Shown in pieces: positions 24,051-35,929 of a DNA stretch of 64,000 bases. The notes beneath the pieces are model-generated. The model saw nothing but the letters and a program-made list of their open reading frames with translations, had not been told where the DNA came from and did no database searches. The DNA is from Protopterus annectens. Its lineage: Eukaryota > Chordata > Ceratodontiformes > Protopteridae. Made by a program: the position numbers and the translations under genes. The stretch covers positions 1,196,969,241 through 1,197,033,240 of the forward strand of contig NC_056737.1 of NCBI RefSeq assembly GCF_019279795.1, read 5' to 3'. Position 1 is the stretch's first letter; each line of letters begins with the position of its first letter.

Positions 24051-25230
24051 TATAGCTGTCCAAGGAACAAGGGGACAAAACTGGGTTGGGTTGTACAGAT
24101 AGGCTTGTAAAGATAAACCTATGAAAAAAATAATGAAAGGCATTTTCTAATAATGAATTTAGGCATTGCTGACATGACAATGATCCTGAAAAGAAATACA
24201 TGCTGTTGTGACATGTTTTTTTTGTGTGTGTGTGAGTGCATGCTTGTTTGTGTGTGGAGTTGTGTTATGGGACTGTCTTGCAACTAACACCCTCTGGGAA
24301 TTAAAACCTAGAGGGAAGCCAGATTCCACGAAGACAGACCAGTACTTTATATAGTTGCTGACTTGACCTGATAAATGCAGGTATTCTGGTTAAGTAACAG
24401 CATAATAAATGGATAAAATACTCACACATGACATTACTGGCTGCCCTTAAAGGCAGTCACAGGTAGCTTCACTTCCTTCAGAGCTGTGCTGACATCGTGA
24501 ATATTTCTATGTCCGAAATGATAATTGCTTTAAGCAGTCAGCATGTCATGTATTCATAAGACATGTGGATGTAAGGCACTTTACAGGACATGACATTTGT
24601 GCTGTTTTGCTGTTTATATAAAACCGTTATTAGCGATATAACATTACGCTGCCTTATTCAGCTAAAGGACAGCACACAAATTTGAACGTTCTGTCTCCTT
24701 TACAATACGTGACTGCGATTTCTACAAATATATTAAAAGCAGCCTTTGGCTGTTGCACTTTACTGGGATATGATAGTATCAATATGACAGGCTTCGGTTT
24801 GTTAGTAATAAGTAGCAGTCAGTGTTGTGATGCCAAACTAAAGTATGTTATTTTGTAAGAGCATGTCTTAAAATTATGGCAAATAATATATGCCATCTAA
24901 TGGTCATGTCCTGCATTATTTAAGTCTATACAAACAATATAGCTTGTCTGAAACAATTTTGTTAGTTTCATGTAATGTAACCTTTTAAAATGTAACCAGG
25001 TGTGAGAGAAACTAATGTCAGGAGGCATGATGTGCTTGTCTTAGTACAATTCAATCATTATATGTTAGCCATGTATTAGTTCTTGCAGGAAAAGGAAATA
25101 AAAGCAATCACAATGTTGCATAAATAAGAATTAAATAATTATAATCCAAATGCAAGCAGAACTTGTGCCGCTCTTTTGTTTTATTATAAATAAGAATTAA
25201 ACCAAAATATTCAATTCCTCTTTCTGTTAG
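24051..25230 (+). other. Host intron upstream of lipoxygenase exon, no repeat recognised
   Basis: Unique-looking AT-rich sequence with a short (TG)n near 24222. It leads to a pyrimidine-rich acceptor at 25212-25230 (ttcctctttctgttag). The upstream lipoxygenase exon was not found, so it lies farther upstream or is hidden from inspection. Confidence 0.5.
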
Positions 25231-25425
25231 ATTGGAAGAGCACCAGATGATCTAGTATTCCGGCCAAAGGATGGTCTTGCCTGGCTTTTAGCTAAACTAT
25301 GGGTTCGAAATTCAGAATTCTATTTTCATGAGCTATCATCCCACCTGCTTCGAACTCACTTGTTGGCTGAAGTTTTTGCTACTGCAGGATACAGATGTCT
25401 GCCATATACCCACCCAGTGGGCAAG
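25231..25425 (+). CDS. Lipoxygenase exon (iron-binding helix region)
   Basis: A 195-bp exon, open in one frame (65 codons), between a good acceptor and an aag/gtaata donor. It encodes the lipoxygenase core segment with WLLAKLWVRNSEF and then HELSSHLLRTHLLAEVF. His-38 and His-43 of the exon correspond to the two iron-ligand histidines of the HLLRTH motif. It ends with RCLPYTHPVGK, like the RxLPxxHPxxK end of the matching exon in ALOX genes. In human ALOX5 the equivalent exon is close to this length (about 204 bp, from memory). Lipoxygenases oxygenate polyunsaturated fatty acids to hydroperoxides. The start of the exon is less conserved. The subfamily cannot be named from 65 residues. No stop or frameshift is present. 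Confidence 0.92.
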
Positions 25426-26289
25426 GTAATATATTAATTGAAAATAACAGCACAATCATTTTAGTCATTTTTTAATTTGCTAATCTGAAATGTTAGTAAT
25501 CTGACCAGTGGACAAAAATAGAATTCTTTATCAAGAAAAAACATCGCACATAAACAATAAAAAATATGAAAAGACAACATGATTGCATAAAATCCTGAGG
25601 GTTGAGGCCAGAATGAAGAGAAGCATGGCACTACATGTGATTAAAAGGTCAAAGATCATGTCATCTCAATGTTACATAGCCATTGCAGAATACCTCAAGA
25701 AAAAGGGTATGAAATCACCCGTAATGTATATCTTTTCTACTTTTAGAATATCAGTAATACATGACTTACAGTAACATACTATAACAGGAGAGATTTGGGT
25801 GGTCACATGGGACTCACAGCTCCTGGGAGACTTATGGCCAGCCAAGAAAATAATTTTATTTTTAAAGTTTTACAAAGTTCAGTACTGCTAACTTACTTTA
25901 GTTAATCTGCTGAACATAACAGGCCTTAGAGATTGATTATTATGTCATTGTTAGCAAAATAATTAATTGAGTGACACTTTTGAGTATGTACCATTATATA
26001 TACTTTGTAGTACCTTTTATTTGTGCATGCACAGCACGGGCTGGAAAGATACTGAGCTTGTGCTGTTTATTTACTTATTTATTCTTTAAAGTAAATAAAT
26101 GTGTATTATAGAATAAATCAATCAATAAATAACTAAATACCCAGAATGCTACCTATATAAAGCACTGCAGCTGCCTACTTGTTACCTTCCCATGATTCAT
26201 TGGGACTGCAGCAAAGAGAAAGCCTGAGTATATTAATTATTGCATGTAGATTGTTGCTGGAGGCTGTGGATTGCTAGCTGTAGTAATGG
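25426..26289 (+). other. Lipoxygenase intron, first part
   Basis: No repeat family is recognised. AT-rich, with (AATAAAT)-type simple stretches near 26080-26135. The open frame 25583-25774 is not convincing as a gene. Confidence 0.45.
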
Positions 26290-26698
26290 GTGTTGAGGAT
26301 TTTGCTATTTTAACATGCTGGCAGGCAACCAGATTGATGTGGCTACGTATAATCTGGGTGAAAGTAACTTGTCTTCTTCATTTGCTCAGTTTAACATTAA
26401 GGGCTAGGACACATCTGTGTGAAATAAATTGGAGTAATTAATTTTTTAGTATGCTAGCAGGCATTCGGTGGGGGTGCTGTGCTGCACATAAAAGCAATTT
26501 GCCATCTTCATTTGTTCAGTGAATAGTCTGGCATTATGGGCTATTCTGCATTTTTGTGAAATAATATTTCCTTTTTTAATATGCCACCAGGCAGTCAGAT
26601 TGTGGGTAGTTGTCTTGTGGATGAGAGCAACTTGCAGTCTTAATTTGCTCTGTATAAAGTCTCACATTGAGGGCTGGTATGCATGTTTGTGAAATAAA
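26290..26698. repeat. 131-bp degenerate tandem repeat
   Basis: Three diverged units. Anchors of the type aact-tg..tcttcatttgctcagt are near 26367, 26498 and 26629, a spacing of about 131 bp. Each unit ends with gtgaaataa. Similar units (catttggtcagttta, then gtgaaataagtt) reappear at about 32300-32420 beyond the Penelope cluster. Confidence 0.6.
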
Positions 26699-28212
26699 TT
26701 AATGGACAAAATAGGGAACAAGAAAACCCCAAGGTGGTCCGGGAAGTTCCAAACAAAGAGCAAAGGGAAGGGCAAAGGTCGCAAAAAGAATTAGAGTATA
26801 CTATAAATGTTTGTAATTTAACTAATGACATTTTGTCCAGTGAAATGATTTGTGCTTAAAAAATGTTTTTCTTTCATTCCATCAAACCAAGTTAATGTTC
26901 CTAGGCTAATAGTAGATTTCAAATTGTACCTTAGAAAGCTGAATTTTAAGTATATTTTTGAAGGTATTGGTAGAATTGAACCCATGGTTTTTGAGTGTAA
27001 GAAAAGAAGCACATACAATCCACTATTAAATTCAATGTTGATGGTGTTTGGAAAATGATGTGAACAGAAATTTAGGAAAATTAGGCATTACAAAGATAGT
27101 AAGCTCAATTTATCACCTTCTGAGATGTCTGCATTAGATATTTCAGCCAATAACAAAGACTGACGTGTTATGAAAGCAGACAGAGGGGGTATCATTGTTA
27201 TTATGAAGTCTGCGGACTATAGCCTAGCAATGAATTCTTTGTTAAGTGACCAAAATTGTTACAAGGTTGTCACTAAAGAATACATTACTAAAAGCTTTTT
27301 GAGATTGGACACCTTGTTTATTTGACTTATTCAGTCAGGGAAGTTTGGATTATTCAGCTTATAATTTTTTAGTAGTTGAATATCCTAAACTGGCCACACT
27401 ATTTGGTATTCCTAAGTTACACAAAAACTGTAAGGATCCTCCCTTCAGACCAATAGTGTCAGCTAGTTTTTCCAAGACAGAATCTATTTCTATTTGGCTT
27501 GAAAAATTTTTAAATCCAATAGTACAAAAGACAAAATTTTATTTGAGAGACTCGTGGCATTTATTGGAATATTTGGGTCAACTACATTATTGTAACATGC
27601 CAATTAAGTTTGCGTCATTAGATTAGTCTCCTTATATACATGTATAAATCAGACTATTGGTGTAGAATACTTAAGAGAATATTTAAGCCAATATACCAAT
27701 CTTGAGAATGATATGGTTAACACTGTATGTGTTTTAATGGAATTGGTATTAGAAAATAATTTTTCCAGATTTGAAAACAGTTATTTTCAACAGATTTCAG
27801 GAATTGCAATGGGCTCTAGAGTTGCACCTTGTTTCACTAATTTAGTAATGGCAATGTGGGAAATTAAATTTCTTGTTTCACATCCATTATCGAAAAATAT
27901 ATTATTTTACAAAAGGTACACAGATGATTTGATTTTTTTGTGGAAAGGGGATGTTGATTCCTTCCACATATTTGTGCATTATTTAAACAATTCTATGAAT
28001 TTTTTTAAAATTCATTGTGGGTAATTTTGGTGACAATATAGACTTTTTAGATTTACATCTAAACATTAACAATGAACATACACAGTTTGAGAGTAGCATT
28101 TTCAGAAAGTCTACTTTTGTCAACCAATATTTACACCATGATAGTTTACATCCAACTTTTATGAAACATGGTGTAGTTAAGGGACAACTAATCAGATTAA
28201 GTCGTCTGACTA
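26699..28212 (+). mobile_element. Penelope-like element copy A (RT part)
   Basis: Penelope-like reverse transcriptase in broken frames (26852-27058, 27345-27626, 27713-28024, 28017-28210). Visible are FGIPKLHK, PFRPIVSASFSKT, KFASLDVVSLYT read across a stop at 27625, GIAMGSRVAPCFTNL and the catalytic YTDD at 27917-27928. NIDFLDLHLNI and SSIFRKSTFVNQYLHHDS follow. The KLHK and RPIVS motifs with a YTDD core distinguish Penelope-like RTs from LINE RTs. The RT frame stops matching at about 28212, where a ribozyme-bearing segment begins. The whole piece is repeated in inverted orientation at 28907-30423. Confidence 0.88.
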
Positions 28213-28217
28213 GTACC

Positions 28218-28263
28218 CAGTATTCTGAGGAAGTCATCTACCAGACGAAAGCGCTTAATACTG
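28218..28263 (+). ncRNA. Hammerhead-type self-cleaving ribozyme (Penelope-associated)
   Basis: All parts of a type I hammerhead can be laid out. Stem I is cagtatt (28218-28224) pairing perfectly with aatactg (28257-28263). Core ctgagga is at 28225-28231. Stem II is gtc/gac (28233-28235 with 28044+200-28246, that is 28244-28246) around an 8-nt loop. Core gaaa is at 28247-28250. A very short stem III is formed by the palindrome agcgct (28250-28255). The cleavage site would follow t28256. One extra a at 28232 separates the core from stem II, which is not canonical. Hammerheads are known in Penelope-like elements, where short stem III can favour dimers. Activity is inferred only. Confidence 0.65.
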
Positions 28264-28530
28264 CTGTGTTTGCTTGCACTGTTTTATCTTGGATGAATAT
28301 TGTCTGTATTTTTCTGGATTTTGAGTTTTCTGCTTATAAAGGATTTACCACCTACCAAGCGTCGCTTTTGTCTTGCAACAGCTGCCTTTTATTTTTCATT
28401 GTTTGTAAGACTCTACCTGTTTTCCTTGTTAAAAAACACTGTATCAGTGCCTGAAATGTACCTACATTGTTTACATGTTCCACAAGGGAACATACCAAAA
28501 TTGAAACTAGTCTGGACATCTTTATAATCA
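28264..28530 (+). other. Penelope flanking (pLTR-like) non-coding segment
   Basis: Non-coding stretch between the ribozyme motif and the inverted copy B. In Penelope-like elements such a ribozyme lies in the terminal repeat region (pLTR), so this is probably pLTR sequence. Near 28425-28460 a short block (reverse strand tttcaggcactgatacagtg) resembles 31387-31415 on the + strand. Confidence 0.45.
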
Positions 28531-28538
28531 CAGGTACC

Positions 28539-31345
28539 TCACTCTAAAATGGTCTTGATGTTCACCATCTTTTTATACGTAAAAAGCGGAAAATTGCCAA
28601 TAACATTACACAAATCAGTGTTACCCAACACCACTTTCCAATTATTCCAAATAATGTTTCTAATAGTAACCATCTCATTGGAAATTGGAATAGGAAAAGC
28701 CAAACTATACATGTTACAAGCATTACCCACCATAGTACTAACTACATTTAAATCTTTATTTTGTTTTAGTATAGGACACACTTTACTAGATCTAAGGTCA
28801 ATGACTTCACTTAATATGTTCTTTAACCAAACTTTGTCATAACCTCTTTCTGTAAAGAAACCCATCAATTTCACTGTTTCATTAAGAAAAATTTCATCTC
28901 TACTAGTCAGACGACTTAATCTGATTAGTTGTCCCTTAACTACACCATGTTTCATAAAAGCTGGATGTAAACTATCATGGTGTAAATATTGGTTGACAAA
29001 AGTAGACTTTCTGAAAATGCTACTCTCAAACTGTGTATGTTCATTGTTAATATTTAGATGTAAATCTAAAAAGTCTATATTGTCACCAAAATTACCCACA
29101 ATGAATTTTAAAAAAATCATAGAATTGTTTAAATAATGCACAAATATGTGGAAGGAATCAACATCCCCTTTCCACAAAAAAATCAAATCATCTGTGTACC
29201 TTTTTTAAAATAATATATTTTTCGATAATGGATGTGAAACAAAAAAAATTTAATTTCCCACATTGCCATTACTAAATTAGCGAAACAAGGTGTAACTCTA
29301 GAGCCCATTGCAATTCCTGAAATCTGTTGAAAATAACTGTTTTCAAATCTGAAAAAAATATTTTCTAATACCAATTCCATTAAAACACATACAGTGTTAA
29401 CCATATCATTCTCAAGATTGGTATATTGGCTTAAATATTCTCTTAAGTATTCTACACCAATAGTCTGATTTATACATGTATATAAGGAGACTACATCTAA
29501 TGACGCAAACTTAATTGGCATGTCACAATAATGTAGTTGACCCAAACATTCCAATAAATGCCACGAGTCTCTCAAATAAAATTTTGTCTTTTGTACTATT
29601 GGATTTAAACATTTTTCAAGCCAAATAGAAATAGATTCTGTCTTGGAAAAACTAGCTGACACTATTGGTCTGAAAGGAGGATTCTTACAGTTTTTGTGTA
29701 ACTTAGGAATACCAAATAGTGTGGCCAGTTTAGGATATTCAACTACTAAAAAATTATAAGCTGAATAATCCAAACTTCCCTGACTGAATAAGTCAAATAA
29801 ACAAGGTGTCCAATCTCAAAAAGCTTTTAGTAATGTATTCTTTAGTGACAACCTTGTAACAATTTTGGTCACTTAACAAAGAATTCATTGCTAGGCTATA
29901 GTCCGCAGACTTCATAATAACAATGATACCCCCTCTGTCTGCTTTCATAACATGTCAGTCTTTGTTATTGGCTGAAATATCTAATGCAGACATCTCAGAA
30001 GGTGATAAATTGAGCCTACTATCTTTGTAATGCCTAATTTTCCTAAATTTCTGTTCACATAATTTTCCAAAAACCATCAACGTTGAATTTAATAGTGGAT
30101 TGTATGTGCTTCTTTTCTTACACTCAGAAAACCATGGGTTCAATTCTACCAATACCTTCAAAAATATACTTAAAATTCAGCTTTCTAAGGTACAATTTGA
30201 AATCTACTATTAGCCTAGGAACATTAACTTGGTTTGATGGAATGAAAGAAAAACCTTTTTTAAGCACAGATATCATTTCACTGGACAAAACGTCATTAGT
30301 TAAATTACAAACATTTATAGTATACTCTAATTCTTTTTGCGACCTTTGCCCTTCCCTTTGCTCTTCGTTTGGAACTTCCCGGACCACTTTGGGGTTTTCT
30401 TGTTCCCTATTTTGTCCATTAAAAAAGGACCAGACTTGCTAACGGTAGAAACTGCCTGTGCATAACACGTGGTGGTTTGGGTACTGTCTAGTGGTGAAAT
30501 TCTACCTTTATCATTGTCATTTATTGTCCGTTGAAAACCTTTTGAACCAGTGTCTTTGTTGAATGAATTACCATTGTTATTCAATGTTTCAACATGCATT
30601 GATTAAATGTTACCATCTATAGTACCCCTCTTGTTTTTTAGTGGATACGCTGATTTTTGTACCATAGGCGGCAAGGTCCCTCTTAAGTTTTTTTTTGCTT
30701 CCTTAAAACAATGGAAGCTCTGTGTCTTTCTAACTTTGCATTAATACCAAAATCAAGAGATGCCAAGGAACTAAAAGCCTGTGATGATCTAATTTTAATG
30801 CCCAGGCTTTCAGTTTGATCTTTTAAAGACACCAGTTCAAACTTGTAATGTTGAATGAGCATATTCATGAATGCCAAACCAGTATTGTTAAATAATTCAA
30901 CTAGCTGTGTGTACAAGCCATCACCCTGAACCACACAGTTAGGAAACTTGAAAGTTCTTAAACCAAACGGCACACACTTTAGACTAACATTTTCCTCCAA
31001 ATAGAAAACTTCCAACTGTAAAGAGACAATTTTCGTACACAGTTTTTCAAGCAAAAATATCTTTTTTACAAACAGAAAATTCATCCGGATTGGACTGAAT
31101 GGCATTTTCCCTTACTTGGTTGATATTATTTCAGTGGAAAGAATGGTGAAAAGGATTAGTCGTTTCCTTGAAAACATACTCGAAAACTTTGTCCGTACAG
31201 CCAAAAACATTAAAAACACTTGGATGGTTGTCCGTTGATTGTGTATTACCTCTATTACTAGCAGGTGAAACCAAACTTGCTTGACTGGAAGGAACTTGAC
31301 TAGAAACGACATTGCAATTGGCTCTATTGTCATCTCACTTGCTTC
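28539..31345 (-). mobile_element. Penelope-like element copy B, inverted
   Basis: Minus-strand copy with more N-terminal sequence than copy A. Frames 31333-31112 and 31105-30683 hold the N-terminal domain (VPFGLRTFKFPNCVV and FNNTGLAFMNMLIQHYKFEL). Frames 30599-29955 are a linker with a Lys-rich stretch. 29773-29183 and 29186-28539 are the RT (FGIPKLHK, PFRPIVSASF, GIAMGSRV; a poly-T frameshift near 29200 falls just at the YTDD region). Then come the connection region IFLNETVKLMGFFTERGYDKVWLK (shown in part) and a stop at 28539. The GIY-YIG domain that should follow is absent on this strand but is found on the + strand at 31350-31800, as if the middle of one element had been inverted. Confidence 0.85.
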
Positions 31346-31800
31346 CTGGATTGCCTGACTGAACGTTCAGGCTACTGGTGATGCATTTCAGGCACCAATA
31401 CAATGTTTTTTAAGCATGTGAATAAGACAATCCACTGTAGAGGACACTACACTTGCAAGACCGAAAATGTGGTTTATGTTGCGATGTGTGTTTCTTGTGA
31501 ACATTTTATATAGGGAAAACTATAAGAGCGCATAATAGGCGTATATATGAACATACTCTAGCTATATGGAAAAAGGATATGTCGAACGCTTTAGCCAAGC
31601 ATGCTACCACTTGTTTGAATTACAAAAAGTTTTCATTTTTTGTGTTAGAGAAAATTAATGATGACATATTTACTGGAAACTTTAAAGTAATTTTAGAGTG
31701 TAAAGAGACCCTGTGGCAGATTTTATTCAGTGCAGACCAGCTTCCTGGACTCACTGACATGATCAATATAAAGTGCTTTTTACAAGCACAAAGGTTATAG
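31346..31800 (+). mobile_element. Penelope-like GIY-YIG endonuclease end
   Basis: The + strand encodes NVVYVAMCVSCE, then in a neighbouring frame FYIGKTIRAHNRRIYEHT at about 31504-31557, and then 31579-31800 (DMSNALAKHATTCLNYKKFSF and so on, to a stop). VVY with FYIGKT, the spaced Arg residues and EH form the GIY-YIG nuclease signature typical of Penelope-like elements, which use this domain for target nicking. A frameshift near 31500 breaks the ORF. No RT precedes it on the same strand. Confidence 0.82.
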
Positions 31801-32110
31801 TTATATGTGTATATATATTTATTACATACATTTTTATGTAAGCTGTTCAAGTTTTGTATTTAATACATTCTAATGGGGATGCTTTCATTGTGCTTTTTTT
31901 AAAAAAGGCAATGAGTTTTTTATAAGCATTGCATTAGCATATATATTAAGTGTTTTATGCATTTTAATGGTCTGTTTAGATCACACGAGACAGTTTATTT
32001 ATTATTTAAATGATTTAAAATGTATGGATGGCATTTCTGATGAAGTTCATGATCATTAAATTGAACAAAAACGCGTTAGACAAGGTTGTGGCAATTTTCT
32101 TTCTTCAGTT
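31801..32110 (+). other. Penelope 3' region with decayed hammerhead motif
   Basis: Downstream of the GIY-YIG stop. At 32038-32044 ctgatga is followed, after one extra a, by stem II gttca/tgaac around a loop. aaaa then stands in place of gaaa, followed by the palindrome acgcgt. Stem I is not evident and the core G is mutated, so this copy should be inactive. Layout and the extra a match the motif at 28218-28263. Confidence 0.45.
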
Positions 32111-33924
32111 TCATTGCTGGCAGTCTATTTTATTTGGTTTCTGTGTGGTGTCAGTGAAGTTTCTAATACCATTTAAAATCTGTTTCTGATTCTGGACCTG
32201 TGTATGTCATTTTTTTTATTTACCCTTATTCTTGCTCTCAGAGTTTGAGAGGTATTATTTTTTACCACAATCAGAGGAGATGCATGTATCAAAGTGGCTC
32301 TAACTGCTGGATAGGTGCAGGCCCTGTCTGTGGAAGAAGGTAACTTATCTCCTTGTCATTTGGTCAGTTTAAGACAGTCTGGTTTTGCAGGATTAGTGTG
32401 CTTTTATGTGAAATAAGTTGACATGCTTGAGCAACTGGGTATTTGTGTAAAACAAACCTGAAATATATTACTTTGTCCATAATTTTTATTACAATCACTT
32501 GAGGTGTGTACAGCCAACAGTGGGGATATGATTGCTAAGTGTGATGAGATTACTTATTCTTCTGTCATGGTCAGATTAAATAGTTGTTACTCTGGCTTCA
32601 CAGGACTAGTAACAACTTGTGTAAAGCAGATTTGATTACTTCAGTGCAACCTTTTTTTATCACAATTAGGTATTTGCAGTTGCACAGTAAGTGGTTGCGA
32701 CTGATGGGTTTGAATATTAGTGGATTACAATGGCGGCTGGTGACTTCAAATCAAAGGGGGGCTGCAGGAGACAGCTGGATAGGTGGGGCCAATGGAAATG
32801 GGTGTGGCCAACTAGAAAGGGGTGGAGCTATGTTCAAAACCACAAAAACTAACTTTAAGTAAATACTCTGCCCTGGGTGCCAAACCATGATTATGAGAGT
32901 CCAATCAAGACAAAATGAAGTGTAGAAGAAAAAATATATATTTCAATGCATTGGCTGCATGACAGCTTACTTAATATCTAGATGGAAACAAAAGGCTGTG
33001 AGGCATGAAAAAATAAATTACTTTTTAAATACATTACTGGAATGCCAGTCAAAATCAAGTATAAGAAAAACAAGCAGCACTCAACTCAAACCACTTCTCC
33101 TTGCACTGCAGTTCTAATTATAATTTATATTCAGCTTTATAAAAGTACCAAGTAACATGCGGAAAGTAGCAATCACTGTGATACTCCCACTTGTAAAAAT
33201 GTTTCTTATCCAAAAAAGACCTGCTGCCTGACAACTATCTACTTATTTCATGGGGAAAACATGATCAAATTAAAAAATGAATGGCAAACATGAAACAAGC
33301 TCAAGATACATTGTTGAAATGATTACTGTACAGGTTATGGACCACACATGATAGATTGGCATTCTGTTTAATTTATGGGTAAAGCCTGCAGAGATGACTG
33401 GAAGTCTCAAAAAAAATGGAATAAGCTTCTTAAAATAATGTAATCATGTCCTTTATTAGAAATATTGTCATATGCATTTCAATACCGAAGGCTTATACAT
33501 TATCTAGTTATGTAAGTATTCTCTGCATGGCAACAACAGAAAGGCTTTCATTGTTGGCAATTCTTTAACAGTATGCTTATTAAAGCTTACTTGCATCTTA
33601 TGATCTCAGACAAGCTTACCTGATGGTCATTAAAGCATTGCTACTTAAAACTCAGAGCTATAGGCACTTTCTGAGTAGTAATAAACATAAATCAACAGCA
33701 CAAAAATATGACAGAAGCCATACCATTCTGCAAAATCAAGGACAGATGAAAAGCCACTGTAGTACTTGTGTCTACCTTGGATGGGGGGATACTTTGCAAA
33801 CTTACACTGCATAACTGCTCCTTGCCTTGCTTGGACACATCCAGAGTCACTACATGGGGGAGTGGGGTGCAACAAGTATGTCACAATTTTAAATGTCTCT
33901 GGCTGACTGTGATGGCCCTGACAC
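32111..33924. other. Lipoxygenase intron with weak repeats
   Basis: About 32280-32430 resembles the 131-bp repeat seen before the Penelope cluster, which suggests the cluster was inserted into that array. The remainder is AT-rich with no family that I recognise. Open frames such as 33623-33814 are short and unconvincing. Confidence 0.4.
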
Positions 33925-34470
33925 ATTTGTCATACCTCTCAACCTCAGAGCAAGAAATCTGGACAATGCCATACATAGAAGTGGGACAAAGGCCCAAAAA
34001 TAAGGACAAATTTTAAATATTGCTCTTATAAACTTAGAAAGATAATAGAATAGTAGGTCTTACATTAGCATGAATTTTCTGAAGGGTATGAAATCTAAAA
34101 CTCAAATGTCTGTCATGATTTTCTAACTTCAGTCTTTGATGATTTACCACTAATTTGCCAAAAAAACACAATTGTATGAAAAATGGACCAAAAATGTGAT
34201 GCAAAAATATAAAATAGCCACACAATACAGCTGGGAACCTGTCAAAGAAGGGACACTTTTTTAATATTAGCATTGCTAACTTGAGCAGCTGACAAAATAA
34301 TCTACATGCATTTCTGAAATAAAAATAATCTATAACTCTGATTATTACAGTTATTTCTTAATTGTAAACCCTCCACATTTTCTTCCAAAATTGCTATTTT
34401 GCGGAGGGATTATTAGGGGAAGAGCAACATTTTGAGCCAAAATCAGGGACATTTGAGAGGTTTGCCTATG
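33925..34470. mobile_element. Non-autonomous TIR element (MITE), about 540 bp
   Basis: Starts with atacctctcaacctcagagc and ends with the inverted form (gggacatttgagaggtttgc). This gives short terminal inverted repeats around acctctcaa. No coding sequence. Inside is a gggacaaa...cccaaaaataaggacaaa block shared with the copies below. The pattern is reminiscent of hAT-type MITEs, but no clear target duplication was found. Confidence 0.5.
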
Positions 34471-34498
34471 CCTAATTCTATAAAGCAATTTATTTGCA

Positions 34499-34797
34499 TG
34501 TACCTCTCAACCTGTTAATGCAATAAAGCTGGACAAGGCCAAATATATTGAGGGAACATATAAACAGTACTAAAAAGTGCTCTTGCATAAACTGGGACAG
34601 TTGATAGAATAAAAGGTCTTACTTTAGCATGCATTTTTTTGAAGGTTATGAAGTCTGAAACTCAGTGTCTATCATTATTTAGTGACTTATTTCCTAAATG
34701 ATTTGCCAGAAAACCATAAATTTTATGAGGAACAAACCACAAATAAGAAGCAAAAATGTATTCATTCTGTGAAAATCTGGACAGTTGGGAGGTATAG
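34499..34797. mobile_element. Non-autonomous TIR element (MITE), short copy
   Basis: Same family as 33925-34470. It begins tacctctcaacctgtta and ends with the inverted gtccagattttc-type end (ctggacagttgggaggta). The inner aaaggtcttactttagcatg block aligns with aggtcttacattagcatgaa in the first copy. Non-coding. Confidence 0.5.
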
Positions 34798-35750
34798 TTC
34801 AGCCGGGGCTGTCTTTGAGTTTGCCTCCCTTCCCCCTCACAAAATCATGGTCGAATGGAGCCTCCCCCCTTCAGTGATTCCAGTGAACCATTACTTGGCT
34901 ATTTCACCCCATTTACCATAACACTAGTGTGCATACTGCTTTACTTTTATGATGATTTGGACTTCATTTGAAAGTTTTATTTTGCATTTTACAGCACAAA
35001 TGCTAAGACGCCTGTTAAACAAAGCAATGCAATCTCACAATGAAAACAGACTCAGCATTAAAACGTCTCTGCCCTTGAAACTCACATTCATTGAAACAGC
35101 ATTGAAATCCACATTCAAAGAAAATACATTTTGCCAGTGGCAGATAAAGATTAACTTTGGGCTGTTTTCAAATCATAGGCCCCTTGCACATGAAACATAC
35201 ATGTGCTTTTTGATACACCTTCCTGATTGTAGTAAATTATATTCCTTGTACAATACAGTACAGTTGTTAGAGGACATTTTAAATTGATTGTTTTGAACAT
35301 TTTTCCAGTAAACAATGAAACAAAATGCATGCACCAATAATGACAAAACTGCCCAATTCAGAAAATGTTTCCAGTAAACAATGAAACAAAATGCATGCAC
35401 CAATAATGACAAAACTGTCCAGTTCAGAACATTTCCATCATAAAAGTCTACTCAAACTTCTACAGTCCACCATTATCAGTAAATATGCACAATCTTTGAA
35501 GAAGTAAAAGTCATCTAAATAATTCCACATTAAAGAAATCTGTAACAAATGAAGAGGTCACTGCTAGCAAACAACTTTAGATGTCATTGTTTCATCTACA
35601 AATAAAGTGCCTGTTGCCCTTGAGGAATAAATTGCCTAAGTTGCATTTAAAAAATGATAAGCTAGTAATATTGCAATAGGGAATGGATGGCAAACTGATA
35701 ACAGGTTCATAGTTACTAGGTATTTTCGCCAAAAAGGACTGCAGCATCCA
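34798..35750. other. Lipoxygenase intron, includes a 65-bp direct duplication
   Basis: Unassigned apart from a direct repeat: the block beginning ccagtaaacaatgaaacaaa occurs at about 35307 and 35372 with almost no change. No gene or known transposon is seen. Confidence 0.45.
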
Positions 35751-35756
35751 CCCCCT

Positions 35757-35865
35757 GTACAACACAGTACAGGATCAGCAATGCATCTACCTACTGTGGG
35801 AGTAGAACCCACAGCCTTCTGCATCAAAACCAAGTACACTATCTGTTGTGCTACTAGCAATCCAA
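35757..35865 (-). mobile_element. tRNA-derived SINE fragment
   Basis: On the minus strand this reads as a tRNA-like head with an A-box-like start (gctagtagcacaacagatag) and a B-box-like gtgggttctactccc. No clear tail or target duplication can be defined. Confidence 0.4.
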
Positions 35866-35929
35866 ATAGAATCAGCATAAGCAGAACTAAACTTTTGTTC
35901 CCCTGCAACTCTCAGCTTCTTGAAAAATC

